The notes under the pieces: generated by a model
Told to the model about the DNA's origin: nothing
Databases searched by the model: none
Seen by the model: the letters and a program-made list of their open reading frames with translations, nothing else
Made by a program: the position numbers and the translations under genes
Shown here: in pieces, positions 54,970 through 64,000 of the stretch
Layout of the letters: every line of letters starts with the position of its first letter
Position numbering within the stretch: position 1 is the first letter of the stretch
Source of the DNA: Liquidambar formosana
Taxonomy: Eukaryota > Streptophyta > Magnoliopsida > Saxifragales > Altingiaceae
Direction: 5' to 3'
Assembly (NCBI GenBank): GCA_039720395.1
Contig: CM077824.1
Span: forward strand, 21,619,013 to 21,683,012
DNA: 64,000 bases

Positions 54970-55107
54970 TCCCCCTTTTTTCTTTTTAACCGTTGGAGGG
55001 TCTTGGGTTTTCTTGCCCTGTGGCTCACCAATTTGGAACGGTTGCTGATAAATTGAAAAATTGAACTCAAGAAATAGAGCAAAAGCTGGCACAAGAACGA
55101 CATACCA

Positions 55108-55220
55108 TGTTAAGTTTCCAACTTAAAAGTCTAAGTTTATAAGTAGAGAGTCCAAACAAGTATATAAAGTTATGTCAAACCCAATATTTAGACGGTGTGG
55201 GATGTAGTATATTTCCAACA
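55108..55220 (-). mobile_element. TRIM solo LTR, 113 bp
   Basis: On the minus strand it starts TGTTGGAAATATACTACATC and ends TAAGTTGGAAACTTAACA, clearly the same family as the LTRs at 28574-28904. There is no second LTR, and flanks TACCA and GAGAA do not match, so the duplication has decayed or the copy arose by recombination. It lies 139 bp upstream of the F-box ATG at 54969, within the likely promoter. Confidence 0.7.
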
Positions 55221-55229
55221 GAGAAAAGC

Positions 55230-56560
55230 AGCAACGAGAGGGAGGGACAAAGAGACCCCGGGAAATTCTCGTGAAGAAAGTGTTGTAGTATGACCCGTTT
55301 TAATTTTCATATGGTTACCATTCCAAGTTGTCAAAAGACGACCCATCACTGTCCTTTTCAAAAAATTCGCTTCTCCCTTTTCAAAATTCTCAACGAGATC
55401 TAGGTAAATTTCTGATTCCCTTTCACCTATGCATGCTCATGGGCAGCCTTGTCTCAAATTGGTTTAGAACGGGTTTTCTTTCCCCAGCAAAAAAGGAAGA
55501 AAGAAGTTAGATTTTTACAAGTCAATGAAAGGTTTTGAATTTGAATTACCTGGATCACCCCTTGAGATTAGCCACCATCTAAATTTATTTCAAACATTAA
55601 CCGACATAGAATGTGGTGGCATTACTTGTATTTCGAGATTAATAGGATCAAAAGTTTTGAAAGATCTTAAGAATCTAAATGGTGATATAACTATGTCGTT
55701 AGACTGGATATCACATATGTGGGGAAGGTGAATGTAGAAAAAAGACTTTAGGTCTAATGTTATATATTTTATTGCATGTTAGGCTAGAATGTGGTATACT
55801 AAAAGGTGCCATTTAACTAACTATGCAAAGGATTGCATCTCTTCACTAAAGACATATCTCCTCATCTACCCAATCATATGCTTGTGTATATCATATTTAT
55901 GATGTATACTCTCACATAAGATATTTTCCTACGTGGAAAGTTATCTTCTACTTGTATGATATATCTAGTGTGATAACCCACACCATATCCTTTTTATTAT
56001 CACTAATGTCCTTCAAGTTTGGGTATCTTAGTGATAAATATAAATAATGTTGTTTTTGGATGAAGAATTTGGAGAGAAAAATCAAGGATTTTTTAAATGA
56101 TGGGATTTCATGGTTTAGAATCTGCAATTGTCAAAATTCTAAAGTCCATTGTGTGGCTAAACTTTTTGAAAGTTTGAACTTCGAAATTGAATTTTACAAA
56201 TTTTCTTGTTTAAAATTTGGAATTTAACAAATTTTGTGCCAGTAGATGGAATTTTTAAACACAATTTTACATCAAATTGCAAATTAAATGTTTGACTAAA
56301 ACTATACAATTTCCAACTTTAACTAGTCGAATATGAAATCTGGTTCTAAGAATTTGAAAATTTCTATTTTAAAGATAAATTCCAATTAAAAATTCCTAAT
56401 CAAACAAAATTTAAATAAAGGAAATGGTTTATTTACTGGTTCTCTTTACTGGGTTTGTATACAAGCTAAGGTATAGGTGGCATACTTGTAAGTGGCTAAA
56501 CTAGATTAGCAACAAAAACTGTCAAATTTATGTTAGAAGTTAGAACTAGTGATTACTGGT
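55230..56560. other. Intergenic, no gene seen
   Basis: AT-rich sequence with short ORFs (for example 55328-55731) that show no recognisable motif. The region at 56100-56420 is rich in AAATTT-type repeats. Confidence 0.45.
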
Positions 56561-56868
56561 GAGCATCTCCTGAAGAGATAGCAAAATTGAGGTAGCAAAT
56601 TGTACTTTTGCTATCTTAGGTGGCATTTTACTACCTTAATTAGACATGGGTGCTGCAATAAAGGTAACAAACATTAATGTTTTAATATTTTAATGTTGAT
56701 TCCTGGTTTTTTCGATCATGACCGTTGGAGGATTTATGAGACAAAAATCCTAATTTTTTATTCATAAGAAAAGATTTACTAATTCTCTTCTTTCACTACA
56801 GATTTGAAGAGAGAGAAAGTAGAAGAATTTATTTTTTTCTATCTTTGCTACCTCTATTGGAGATCCTA
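56561..56868. mobile_element. MITE with GAGCATCTCC ends
   Basis: Left GAGCATCTCCTGAAGAGATAGC and right (reversed) AGGATCTCCAATAGAGGTAGC are inverted. A related, smaller copy lies at about 5729-5842 (GCACATCTCAAATTGAAGTAGC ... GGCTACCTCCCTCAAAGATGCTC). Confidence 0.5.
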
Positions 56869-56892
56869 AAAGGAGGGATGTAGCAAATCCAT

Positions 56893-56968
56893 ACTTCCTC
56901 TGTCCCACAAAGATAAGCTATTTTTGTAATTTTCTTGATCCCAAAATGTTAGGCCATTTTAAAAAGTG

Positions 56969-57011
<43 letters not shown>

Positions 57012-57180
57012 GTTCTTATATTACTTTTACTTTTCACATAACCCAATAATAATTAATAAAAGAGAATATTCTGAAAATATGAAATTCAATAAATGAGAAG
57101 TTAATATTGTAATGGTTTTTCTTAAATGGCATGTTTTATCAAACTTCTTCCATCTTTATGGAACCATTTTTGTTACAGAT
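56893..57180. mobile_element. Stowaway-like remnant
   Basis: It starts TACTTCCTCTGTCCCACAAAGATA, matching the Stowaway end CTCCCTC.GTCCCA.AAA, and contains (TA)n at 56974-57006. The right end has decayed. Compare the better copy at 58325-58600. Confidence 0.45.
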
Positions 57181-57413
57181 GTTATGAAATACAAGGGGTC
57201 ATTATCTGTACGGTGAAATGGTAAAAATTTGGGCTATTAAGCATTAACACTGGATGAGTGTTGACCCTTGAGGGCGGCCACTTCGTGCAAATAAATGTCG
57301 AAGGTTGGGACCGTATCTTGCACATTCTTCAAAGAGGGGGATTGGTGGGACCAGCAGTTGGTAATGATCTACTACAATCCTTTGATCTCTAAAAGGTGTG
57401 CCGCGGTGCCGCC

Positions 57414-57877
57414 TAAGGGTACAATTTGGTATAGGATGGTTTCAGATAGGGGTATTTTCATTTCGTTCTGAAATAATTCAGGACTTGAAAATTAGTATCG
57501 GAACCGAATTGAATTGCATATTGTCCTATCCTGTTCTGTCCCAAAAAATTCCGGTTCGGAACGATTCGGTTCTCGGTATTTATTAGTTTGTTTTTCCTGA
57601 GTAAAAAATTAAAAATAACTACTTCTAATCAAATATTGTCAGCTTGATTAACCACAAAAATGGACTAATTCATTGCATATTTACACTTGACCATCAAGGA
57701 TTTACATAATACATATACTTGCTCTTCTACAAAATAGGTTACATAAAATCATAAAGTCATAAATATATAATCATTAATTATAATTCATTCATTCATTCAT
57801 AGTACTAACTACTAATAGTAGTGCTAGCACAACAAAAATATTATATATAATATTATATATCATATATTATATTATAC

Positions 57878-57930
<53 letters not shown>

Positions 57931-58154
57931 TATATATATATATATATAAAATATTATATATCATCAGTACTCGGTCCGGGAATTTAATACGGAACGGTTT
58001 GAACACCCCTAAACCAAGTCCCATCCCGAAAAGATTCGGCTTTTAAAAATGGTCCCGAGTCCCGAACCGAACACTATTTGTCTCGTTCCGTCTCTGACCG
58101 AATTGCTCGAAACGGTCCGATCCTCAGAATTTCCCAAACCAAGCTGCACCCCTA
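57414..58154. mobile_element. hAT-type element, 741 bp, 8-bp duplication
   Basis: GTGCCGCC (57406-57413) and CTGCCGCC (58155-58162) flank TAAGGGTACAATTTGGTATAGG ... CCAAGCTGCACCCCTA, i.e. about TA(G/A)GGGT(G/A)CA ends in inverted order. An 8-bp duplication fits hAT. The interior has CGGTTCGGAACG-type motifs and (TA)n tracts (57841-57955). Outside it, sequence on both sides looks protein-like: removing the insert leaves a frame reading VGEYFEKFVKLENKFKQRKT. No family is recognised. Confidence 0.65.
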
Positions 58155-58324
58155 CTGCCGCCCTGTTGGAGAATACTTTGAAAAGTTTGTGAAGCTGGAA
58201 AATAAGTTCAAACAAAGGAAGACCATTAGGGAAAGTTTATTAAAGAACAGGAAAGGGGGAAAATATATATACTGATAATATTTGATTTTTCTCCATAATT
58301 ATCTCTCAATCTCCTTTTTTGATA

Positions 58325-58600
58325 CTCCCTCCTCCATCCCATAAAAATAGGCCATCTTTGACAAAAAACGCAAATTAAGAAAAGCCATCATTGCATTTGA
58401 CTTGTCACCCATTAAAAATTTTCTTCCAAAAGTACCCTTCTTCTTTATGAGATTTGGTTTGGTGTTGAAAGTAATTCTTGGAATAACAAAGGGCAATAGA
58501 GAAAAGTAAAAAAAATTTATGATTTGACTACTCCAAGTGGGCAAACATTTTGGGATAAAAAAAGTTACAAAAATGATATATCTTTGTGGGACAGAAAGAG
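58325..58600. mobile_element. Stowaway MITE, 276 bp, TA duplication
   Basis: TA|CTCCCTCCTCCATCCCATAA at the left and GTGGGACAGAAAGAG|TA at the right form the classic Stowaway (Tc1/Mariner) ends with TA at 58323-58324 and 58601-58602. The interior is non-coding. Confidence 0.75.
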
Positions 58601-58659
58601 TAATTGATTCCTTTCCATATTTTCTTTCTCCATTTTTTGACAATCTTATATTTATCAAT

Positions 58660-59900
58660 AATAAAATCTTTGAAGATAATTGTAGACATGAATATCTTTG
58701 AAGACGATAAACCCTAAAATCTTGAACTGAAGCAATATGTCCGAAGGTATGATTTAGCAATGGGATCAAATATGTCTTAGTTCGACAATAATAATGGACT
58801 TTGATGTCAAAACAACGAGGCAATCAAGTAAGAATTGTTGCGGAAATTGTGGAATTTTGTTAAATATTTAATTTATATGATCACAAATACTATGAAATTG
58901 AATATGGATAAATAAAATAATAATCACAATTTGAATTAACAAAAATCAACGCAAGAAGTATTTAATTAAAATAAAATAAAATAAAAAGAGTGAGAAGAGT
59001 TAGCCTATGGGAAGACATGTGAAATCTAAAAAAACTATTGCATCCCTACGTACAGGTGTAGGTGCTGACTGATGATAAGACCTCCAAGATACAACTAAAA
59101 ACTCATAGCTTTCTCTTCTATGGGTATGTCTAGGAGAAGTATGGTCAACCTGTTCACAATCAATTTCCCGTAAAAATAATATATAAATTATATACTAAAT
59201 AAGGATCTTAGAGCAATGTAGTGGAAAATAAATAGATAGAATAATGTGAAAGTATTTGTCCATGTAGAGAAGCCAACTATTTATAAAAATATGTGGCTAA
59301 AATTAGGTTGGGCTAATTAAGGTCCAAAATAAATTTTATGGAGTACAATAATTTTTTATAACAACCCAATCAATATCGTGAAATAAAAGTCCAATAATTA
59401 GTAATGGACACCCATAAATTAGAGAATTTAAGACTCAACAGTGAAATAAACAAATATAATCAGTTTATAAAATGTGTCACCAGTGCACCATGTCACGACA
59501 CTCTTTGTATGCCACATCACGACATGGCCAACCAATCCAATTGAGGTGGGCAGTGCACGCGCATGCACATGTGTGGTATGAAATTTTAAAGCTTTTAAAA
59601 ATAAACCCATATTTTCTAACAAGAATTTCTCCATGAAACACTTATTCTAAGATCCTCTTCTCTAGACATACAACCTGATAGGCAGCTAAGTCCTCTTTTA
59701 CCTGCATTTATAACACTGAACAATACAAGAAAAAAAGGAAGGGAAAAAAAAGGGGAGGGGGCACATTTTACATTGAAATGGCAAAGGATAATAGATTCAT
59801 TTATCACACTAAACAATACAAAGAGTGTGGACGCCAAAAATTCGAAGATCCTTCCCCACTTATAATCAAACCTCATTACTCTCAATCTCTAGCAATCTGG
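58660..59900 (-). repeat. F-box duplicon, unit VI (flank only)
   Basis: GAAGATAATTGTAGACATGAATATC (58671) and the block around 58800 and 59622-59690 (AACGAGGCAATCAAGTAAGAAT | TTCTCC ... AGACATACAACCTGATAGGCAGC) match the distal flank of units II-IV. A solo LTR is inserted exactly between the two halves. No F-box coding sequence is left upstream of it within the window. Confidence 0.6.
58836..59621 (-). mobile_element. Solo LTR, 786 bp, perfect AGAAT duplication
   Basis: AGAAT at 58831-58835 and 59622-59626 flank an element that on the minus strand starts TGTTAGAAAATATGGG and ends CCACAATTTCCGCAACA. It has no internal region or second LTR. Paralogous F-box flanks at 37552 and 43112 carry the uninterrupted site. 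Confidence 0.85.
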
Positions 59901-60940
59901 ACCTGTAAGAGTCATTCCAATTTTTAATTAGAATTCTGAGAGACTATTTTCAAAAATAGACCTTAGGATGAGCAATCACGTCCTTAACCTATGATTGTTG
60001 GCGATTCCATAGCTTCAATTATCCTAGGTAAGCTAACATATTTAGTTTGATTGAGGCGCCCTTGAACCTTATCAATTTAATCAATCCAACATTCCAATCA
60101 ATCAACCCATCCACATTGGGGTTGTCCCATAATCAAATGCATGTACCTCATGGGATGTGCATGATTTTAGGTAGTGACAACGGGATGATAGTATATCTCT
60201 TTAAATTAGATTTATGAAATGTGAACTTATTATGCTTTTTACTTATACAATTAGATTAGATGTGCATTATAATTATAAATATACAATTTATTTATAGATA
60301 TTACTTTACGTATTATGAAGTGGACTAATTATGTTACGTATTATAGTATATCCTCGAGCATTCGGTAAACATCATATTGATTTTTCTAGTTCAAAGTAGT
60401 GTGAAAATATTCGTATTGTGGAAAGCAGGATTCTGAGCACGTTCCATGGACATCCCATCCATGTTTCCAAAACCATCGATTGTTGTTGGACTTCACTTCA
60501 AGCTAGTTTTTGTTCTGCGAAAGTTCCAAAGAACTAATCTGTGAAATTAATTGAGGGTTCAGGTTATTGTTAATGAGAACTTCATTCAGACAAACAAAAG
60601 AGTTAAGCAAAATATGTTCAAACAAAAAGCCCAATATGTAATTTTTGTAGTAGCTTACAATAAAGGGTCATGACAGTATAAATTGGGGGCATACATATCA
60701 AATTAGAGAACCCCAAGAATCTATTGAGCTTCCCCTCACGAGTACCGAGATCTTCCTTAGAGTTTGAACTAAAAACCTCCCAAGGTAATTCAAGCATAAT
60801 TTTCTTGATTTTTTGCATGGTTTATCTATTGGCAACGTGTATTGTTATCTAACCAAGTCCATCAAATTGCAATGGAATTGCATTTTAGTGACTCAAAAAT
60901 GAGTGTATGCATGTTGATTGAGAAGCATATCAAATTTTAA
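59900..60940. other. Intergenic, no gene seen
   Basis: AT-rich sequence with no recognisable coding potential or element ends. Confidence 0.4.
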
Positions 60941-60947
60941 TTGATTC

Positions 60948-61441
60948 ACGGTGTTTTCTTCAAGGGCTTCCTAGAAATGGCAAGACTTTTTAACTAAAGT
61001 AATTGCCAATACTATAGATGCTAACATTTTAGAGATTAGACTTTGTTTTATGTGTCAAGATTTCAAAGCCCATGTTGCAATTTTTCCTTCAAAATTTGAT
61101 AAGTTGTGCTTTCTATCTTCATGTGAATTTAGGTTGTTTCAAACAACTTAATTGATAAATACGGTGGGAAAAGTGCAAAGTTGATACGAGAAATGTTTGA
61201 ATTTGCACATCACCAAGTGCGTGCCCAGATAATCAGGATTTTTATCTCTTGTGAAATCTCGTACTTCCATCAAGAACTTATTCTTATATTTAATTTGCTT
61301 CTATCTATCAAGCCCTACATCATTTTATATGAATGACATTGATGTTAGCCATTGGCTGACACCGTTTTAGGAAGGGAACAAATGCTTATCGTGAAATTCA
61401 AAGAACAATATTGGAGTTGCTTGATCAACTTGAGAGTGTAG
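60948..61441 (+). pseudogene. 26S proteasome regulatory ATPase (RPT4-like) remnant, introns retained
   Basis: A fragment of an AAA+ proteasome ATPase in three pieces. The Walker A exon (60948-61030) reads GVFFKGLPRNGKTF, a one-base loss, then LTKVIANTIDANIL, where the family has GPPGTGKT and IDANFL. After an intron-like gap, TTTAG opens the next exon (61133 on): VVSNNLIDKYGGKSAKLIRE, MFEFAHH. The last piece (about 61330-61441) has a degraded Walker B (FMDEID-like, with indels) and EGTNAYREIQRTILELLDQL with one extra base. RPT4 ATPases unfold substrates at the 19S base. IDANFL-VVSSAIIDKY phrasing points to RPT4 rather than other RPTs, by memory of the family. Frameshifts, stops and missing ends make it a pseudogene from genomic, not retro, duplication. 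Confidence 0.72.
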
Positions 61442-61444
61442 TTT

Positions 61445-62105
61445 TTCATTCACAACCTAGTCTAAAAAGGCAATTTAACAAACATACAAAAATACAGTGT
61501 CTTGTACCAGGTAAAGGGGTGTTGTTGGAGATCTTTGGCAATGCTATGCATTTCACATAACATTTTTAGCCTGACCATTTGATCAGACTTTCTTCGATCA
61601 ATAGCAATTTCTTATTCAAACTAATGGATTAGATGGTATATAGTCCATTGTTGAAGATTTCAATGTGCAATAGGTTGCATAACATGAGTTAGAAAACTCA
61701 ATACATGGGTGATTGGTTGTCTCTTAAGTGAATGATCTGCATGCATCAGTGATCAAATCATTTCCTTCTCATGAATGTAAATGGAATTTGAAAGTCCTTT
61801 TGAAATGTCTTTGTCAGGCTGTGTGTTGTGCTTTTGTAATTAATAATTTTTTTTGAAAACCATGTGCAACATACGTGCACAAGTGTGTTAATTTGCAAAT
61901 TATTTCTTTTAAAAAATTATAATTGGTTAGAAAAAAAAAAATTACTCCTAGTATGATTGAAAATTACGTGCAACACATGTGCACAAGTGCGACACGTGCA
62001 CCACATGTGCACAAGTGCGACACACGTGCACCAAGCGTTATATTTCAAGCTAAGGCTTAGTGAATTGTAGTCATGTCATGTGTCGTCACCTAGTGTCATA
62101 ACCTA
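61445..62105. other. Non-genic; GTGCAC-rich direct repeats
   Basis: 61958-62035 carries iterated (A)CGTGCA(C/A)CACATGTGCACAAGTGCGACAC units, and ATGTGCAACATACGTGCACAAGTG lies at 61862-61885. The first motif resembles the Helitron 3' hairpin (ACGTGCAACACA). No gene. Confidence 0.45.
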
Positions 62106-62114
62106 TGAAACTAA

Positions 62115-62290
62115 AAAAATTAGGAAAAATTACACTAACCTCCCTAAGGTTTGATAAAATAACACTGACCTCCTGACATTTAAAAAAATTACATTGACGT
62201 TTCTTAAGATTTAATCAATTTAACACTTACCTTCTTTCCATTCATTGACCGTTAGTTTGACTAACAAAAATGGATGATGTCATGCATAAA
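62115..62290. mobile_element. Single end of a Mutator-like inverted-repeat element
   Basis: AGGAAAAATTACACTAACCTCC ... AACACTGACCTCC ... TGACCGTTAGTTTGACTAAC has the same layout as the ends at 45883 and 47831 and the segment 46400-46540. No opposite end was found. Confidence 0.35.
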
Positions 62291-62763
62291 ACCTACAAAT
62301 ATGTCAATATTACCCTTAATTAAGGAAAATGTATGAAATAACTAAATTAATTCTAAAATCTTATTTAAAGACAAAAATATCTCAATATAGACATTAAAGT
62401 TCATTTTGCACCTATATATACCAGCCATGTGAAAACATGGGTATTTTTATTTTTTATTTATTTATTTTTGCTACATCAAAAAGGGAGCCAAAGCCCAAAC
62501 AAAGAGGGAAAAAAGGAAATTGAAAAAAAAAATTGTAGAAAAACAATTATCTTACTTTGACAGTTTGACTCCACTAAAACTAATGGCTTTTGAATCTTTA
62601 AAACACCTTAAACCAAGATCAAATCTGAGAACGGGATGAAAAAAAAAAACAATTATCCCACGTCACCTCCATTTTCTCTATCTCCTAATTTTTCTAGTGC
62701 ATTGTGATGTTGCTCCGTGTGTCTTAACTTAGAGGACTTTTTCCCTTTTCCCCACATCACCTC

Positions 62764-63125
62764 TGTCACGACCCAAAATTAAGGGCCCTAATATAAGTGC
62801 AATTAAAATAGATTTATTTTAACAAAACAATTTATTAGTGATGGATGACGATTATAAAAATTCTATAATTATATAAAAATTACAATTTAACCCATATGCA
62901 AACAGGACGAACCATTAAAAACCTATAACTTACTGAAAAATCTAATAAATTAATTCTTATCATTCATTCATCCATCGTATCATCTTAGACATCATATTCC
63001 ACTTGTACCCCAACATACATAATAAAAATTACTTGCACATTATCGAATTACATACTCCAAGGCCATTGGCCAAATAAAATCCCAGTTACATTCATATCCA
63101 TAAAAATTGTTCTAACAAGAACAGT
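62764..63125 (+). mobile_element. Ty3-type LTR 5' fragment
   Basis: TGTCACGACCCAAAATTAAGGGCCC is a typical start of plant Ty3-type LTRs. The downstream end and target duplication are missing and the segment runs into a Helitron at 63130. Confidence 0.4.
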
Positions 63126-63129
63126 ATAA

Positions 63130-63599
63130 TCTATATATATACTACTTATAAAAGGCTAAATCTCAGAAAAACTTTTGAACGATCAATATACCCTTTTTTT
63201 TTTTTTTTTAAATATCTTTCTTTTAATTGAAGCACATAGTAAACATTATTATCATTTGGTAACAAATGAAAGTTAGATTTTAACTCAAAATCTAAACAAA
63301 TTAAAGTTAAATTCTTACTCAAATTCTTTTTCCTAGAGCAACTATCAAGTTGCATAATGATATATATGAATATAAACTCTTTAAATATTCCATTTTATGA
63401 AAAAAAAAAAAAATTCTGAATGTATATTTAAAGAGTTTTTAATTTTTCGTTGACAATTTTGATTATAAGAAAAAAATGTACTTTTGAATTTTAAATTTTA
63501 TCTTTTATGAAAAAATATAAAATTTTTATATATTTATTATTTTGTATAACTAATATTATTTAAAAATATTTACGTGCAACACACATGTACTATATCTAG
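63130..63599 (+). mobile_element. Non-autonomous Helitron with canonical ends, 470 bp
   Basis: The 5' end TCTATATATATACTACTTATA follows an A (63129). The 3' end is ACGTGCAACACACATGT, then TACTATATCTAG, followed by T (63600). This gives the A|TC ... CTAG|T structure expected of Helitrons. The 5' block AAAAACTTTTGAACGATCAATATACCC is shared with the elements near 4814 and 5866. Confidence 0.7.
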
Positions 63600-63600
63600 T

Positions 63601-64000
63601 TCTAAGAAAATAACTCATAAAACCAAATGTGAAAGATGAAAGTGTAAAAAGAGGGTAAAATTGTAAAATTGGAATGTGACAAAGCACAAACGTAAGGTAA
63701 GGATCTGATCTCCTTTACTTGACTTTGCTCCTCTCTCCCTTCTCTCTCTTCCTCCTTTCTCTGTATCTCTGGAACGTCCAATTGAAGATCCATCCTCTCC
63801 CTCTCTTCCCCTCCCTCTTTCTCTACATTACAGACCATCAATATGAATACTTGGTTCTCTCTTTCTCCTCTAATTATCTCCACCGTCGATCACTATAAAT
63901 CTCGTTCTCAGATGTAACGTTGATTTCTTCAATGCCGATCAAGTTTTGAGTGATCTGAGTAGATTTCATGGTCGGAGGTCTATCCACTGCCAATCTGTGT
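63601..64000. other. Possible 5' region of a gene running out of the window
   Basis: CT-rich leader-like DNA at 63720-63880, followed by higher-complexity sequence to the window end. It could be a plus-strand 5' UTR; no start codon can be assigned with confidence. Confidence 0.25.

Larger units (their letters stand above)
52620..55060 (-). repeat. F-box duplicon, unit V
   Basis: Intact F-box gene with a short 3' flank. CTGCAGGAAATAACTTCGATAAAAACATAGTGA at 52668-52700 matches 37624 and 43184, and CTCCTCATCCAATGGCAC at 53425 matches the CCTCCTCATGAACGTCAC of units II and III. A LINE 3' end is inserted between the two. Confidence 0.55.

Noticed and set aside
39222..55092. Self-incompatibility (S-locus F-box) cluster
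   Set aside because: The general F-box plus associated-domain layout is shared with many plant F-box families. No S-RNase gene or other S-locus marker is present.
1..64000. CRISPR arrays, rRNA genes, integrated virus sequence
   Set aside because: No regularly spaced repeats with unique spacers, no rRNA-like sequence and no viral replicase or coat motifs were seen. The tandem repeats are gene-unit duplications and transposons.

Overview
The window is nuclear DNA of a flowering plant, most likely a eudicot. It is AT-rich and intron-bearing, has no operon structure, and carries plant-type F-box, PPR-DYW and kelch sequences together with most plant transposon classes. I cannot name the species.

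There are two gene families. The first is a dispersed F-box family, with every copy on the minus strand. Three copies are intact (39.2-40.4 kb, 44.6-45.7 kb, 53.8-55.0 kb). One is a multiply broken full-length pseudogene (1.5-2.6 kb), one is a C-terminal relic (10.55-11.18 kb), and one unit at 58.66-59.9 kb keeps only the downstream flank. Each unit shares not just the coding part but 1-3 kb of 3' flank. The flank includes a conserved block with a splice-acceptor-like edge, so these are segmental duplicates rather than retrocopies.

The second family is the most interesting part of the window: an array at about 15.4-29.6 kb of very small minus-strand genes for 46-51 residue peptides. Each has a signal-peptide-like N-terminus and a short Cys/Pro-rich tail. 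Three copies are nearly identical, with the tail RYGCPCPK(S/T)PLCCPP (CDS at 16186-16341, 20092-20247, 25105-25260). Two are a diverged subtype (18225-18365, 28359-28505). TATA boxes and, in some copies, AATAAA signals lie at matching positions. I do not recognise the family.

Between these arrays, 11.4-15.1 kb holds decayed single-copy genes: a DYW-type PPR pseudogene and a frameshifted kelch-repeat gene. At 60.9-61.4 kb there is an intron-containing remnant of a 26S proteasome ATPase (RPT4-like). LINE 3' ends with poly(A) tails sit in two F-box flanks.

The rest is mobile DNA. Many boundaries could be fixed from target-site duplications, often confirmed by empty sites in the paralogous units. 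Four full-length solo LTRs lie at 22694-24370, 29685-31881, 33734-35387 and 58836-59621. There is a complete 331-bp TRIM in the leader of one peptide gene and a TRIM solo LTR upstream of one F-box gene. Other elements are a CACTA 5' end and coding exon carrying two nested LTRs, Mutator-type elements with 9-bp duplications, a Tourist-type MITE, Stowaway and hAT-type MITEs, Helitrons and two adjacent long-inverted-repeat elements (45.9-49.4 kb). No rRNA, confident tRNA, CRISPR or organellar features were seen. The F-box proteins presumably act as SCF substrate adaptors. The peptides presumably enter the secretory pathway. Nothing in the sequence links the two families functionally.
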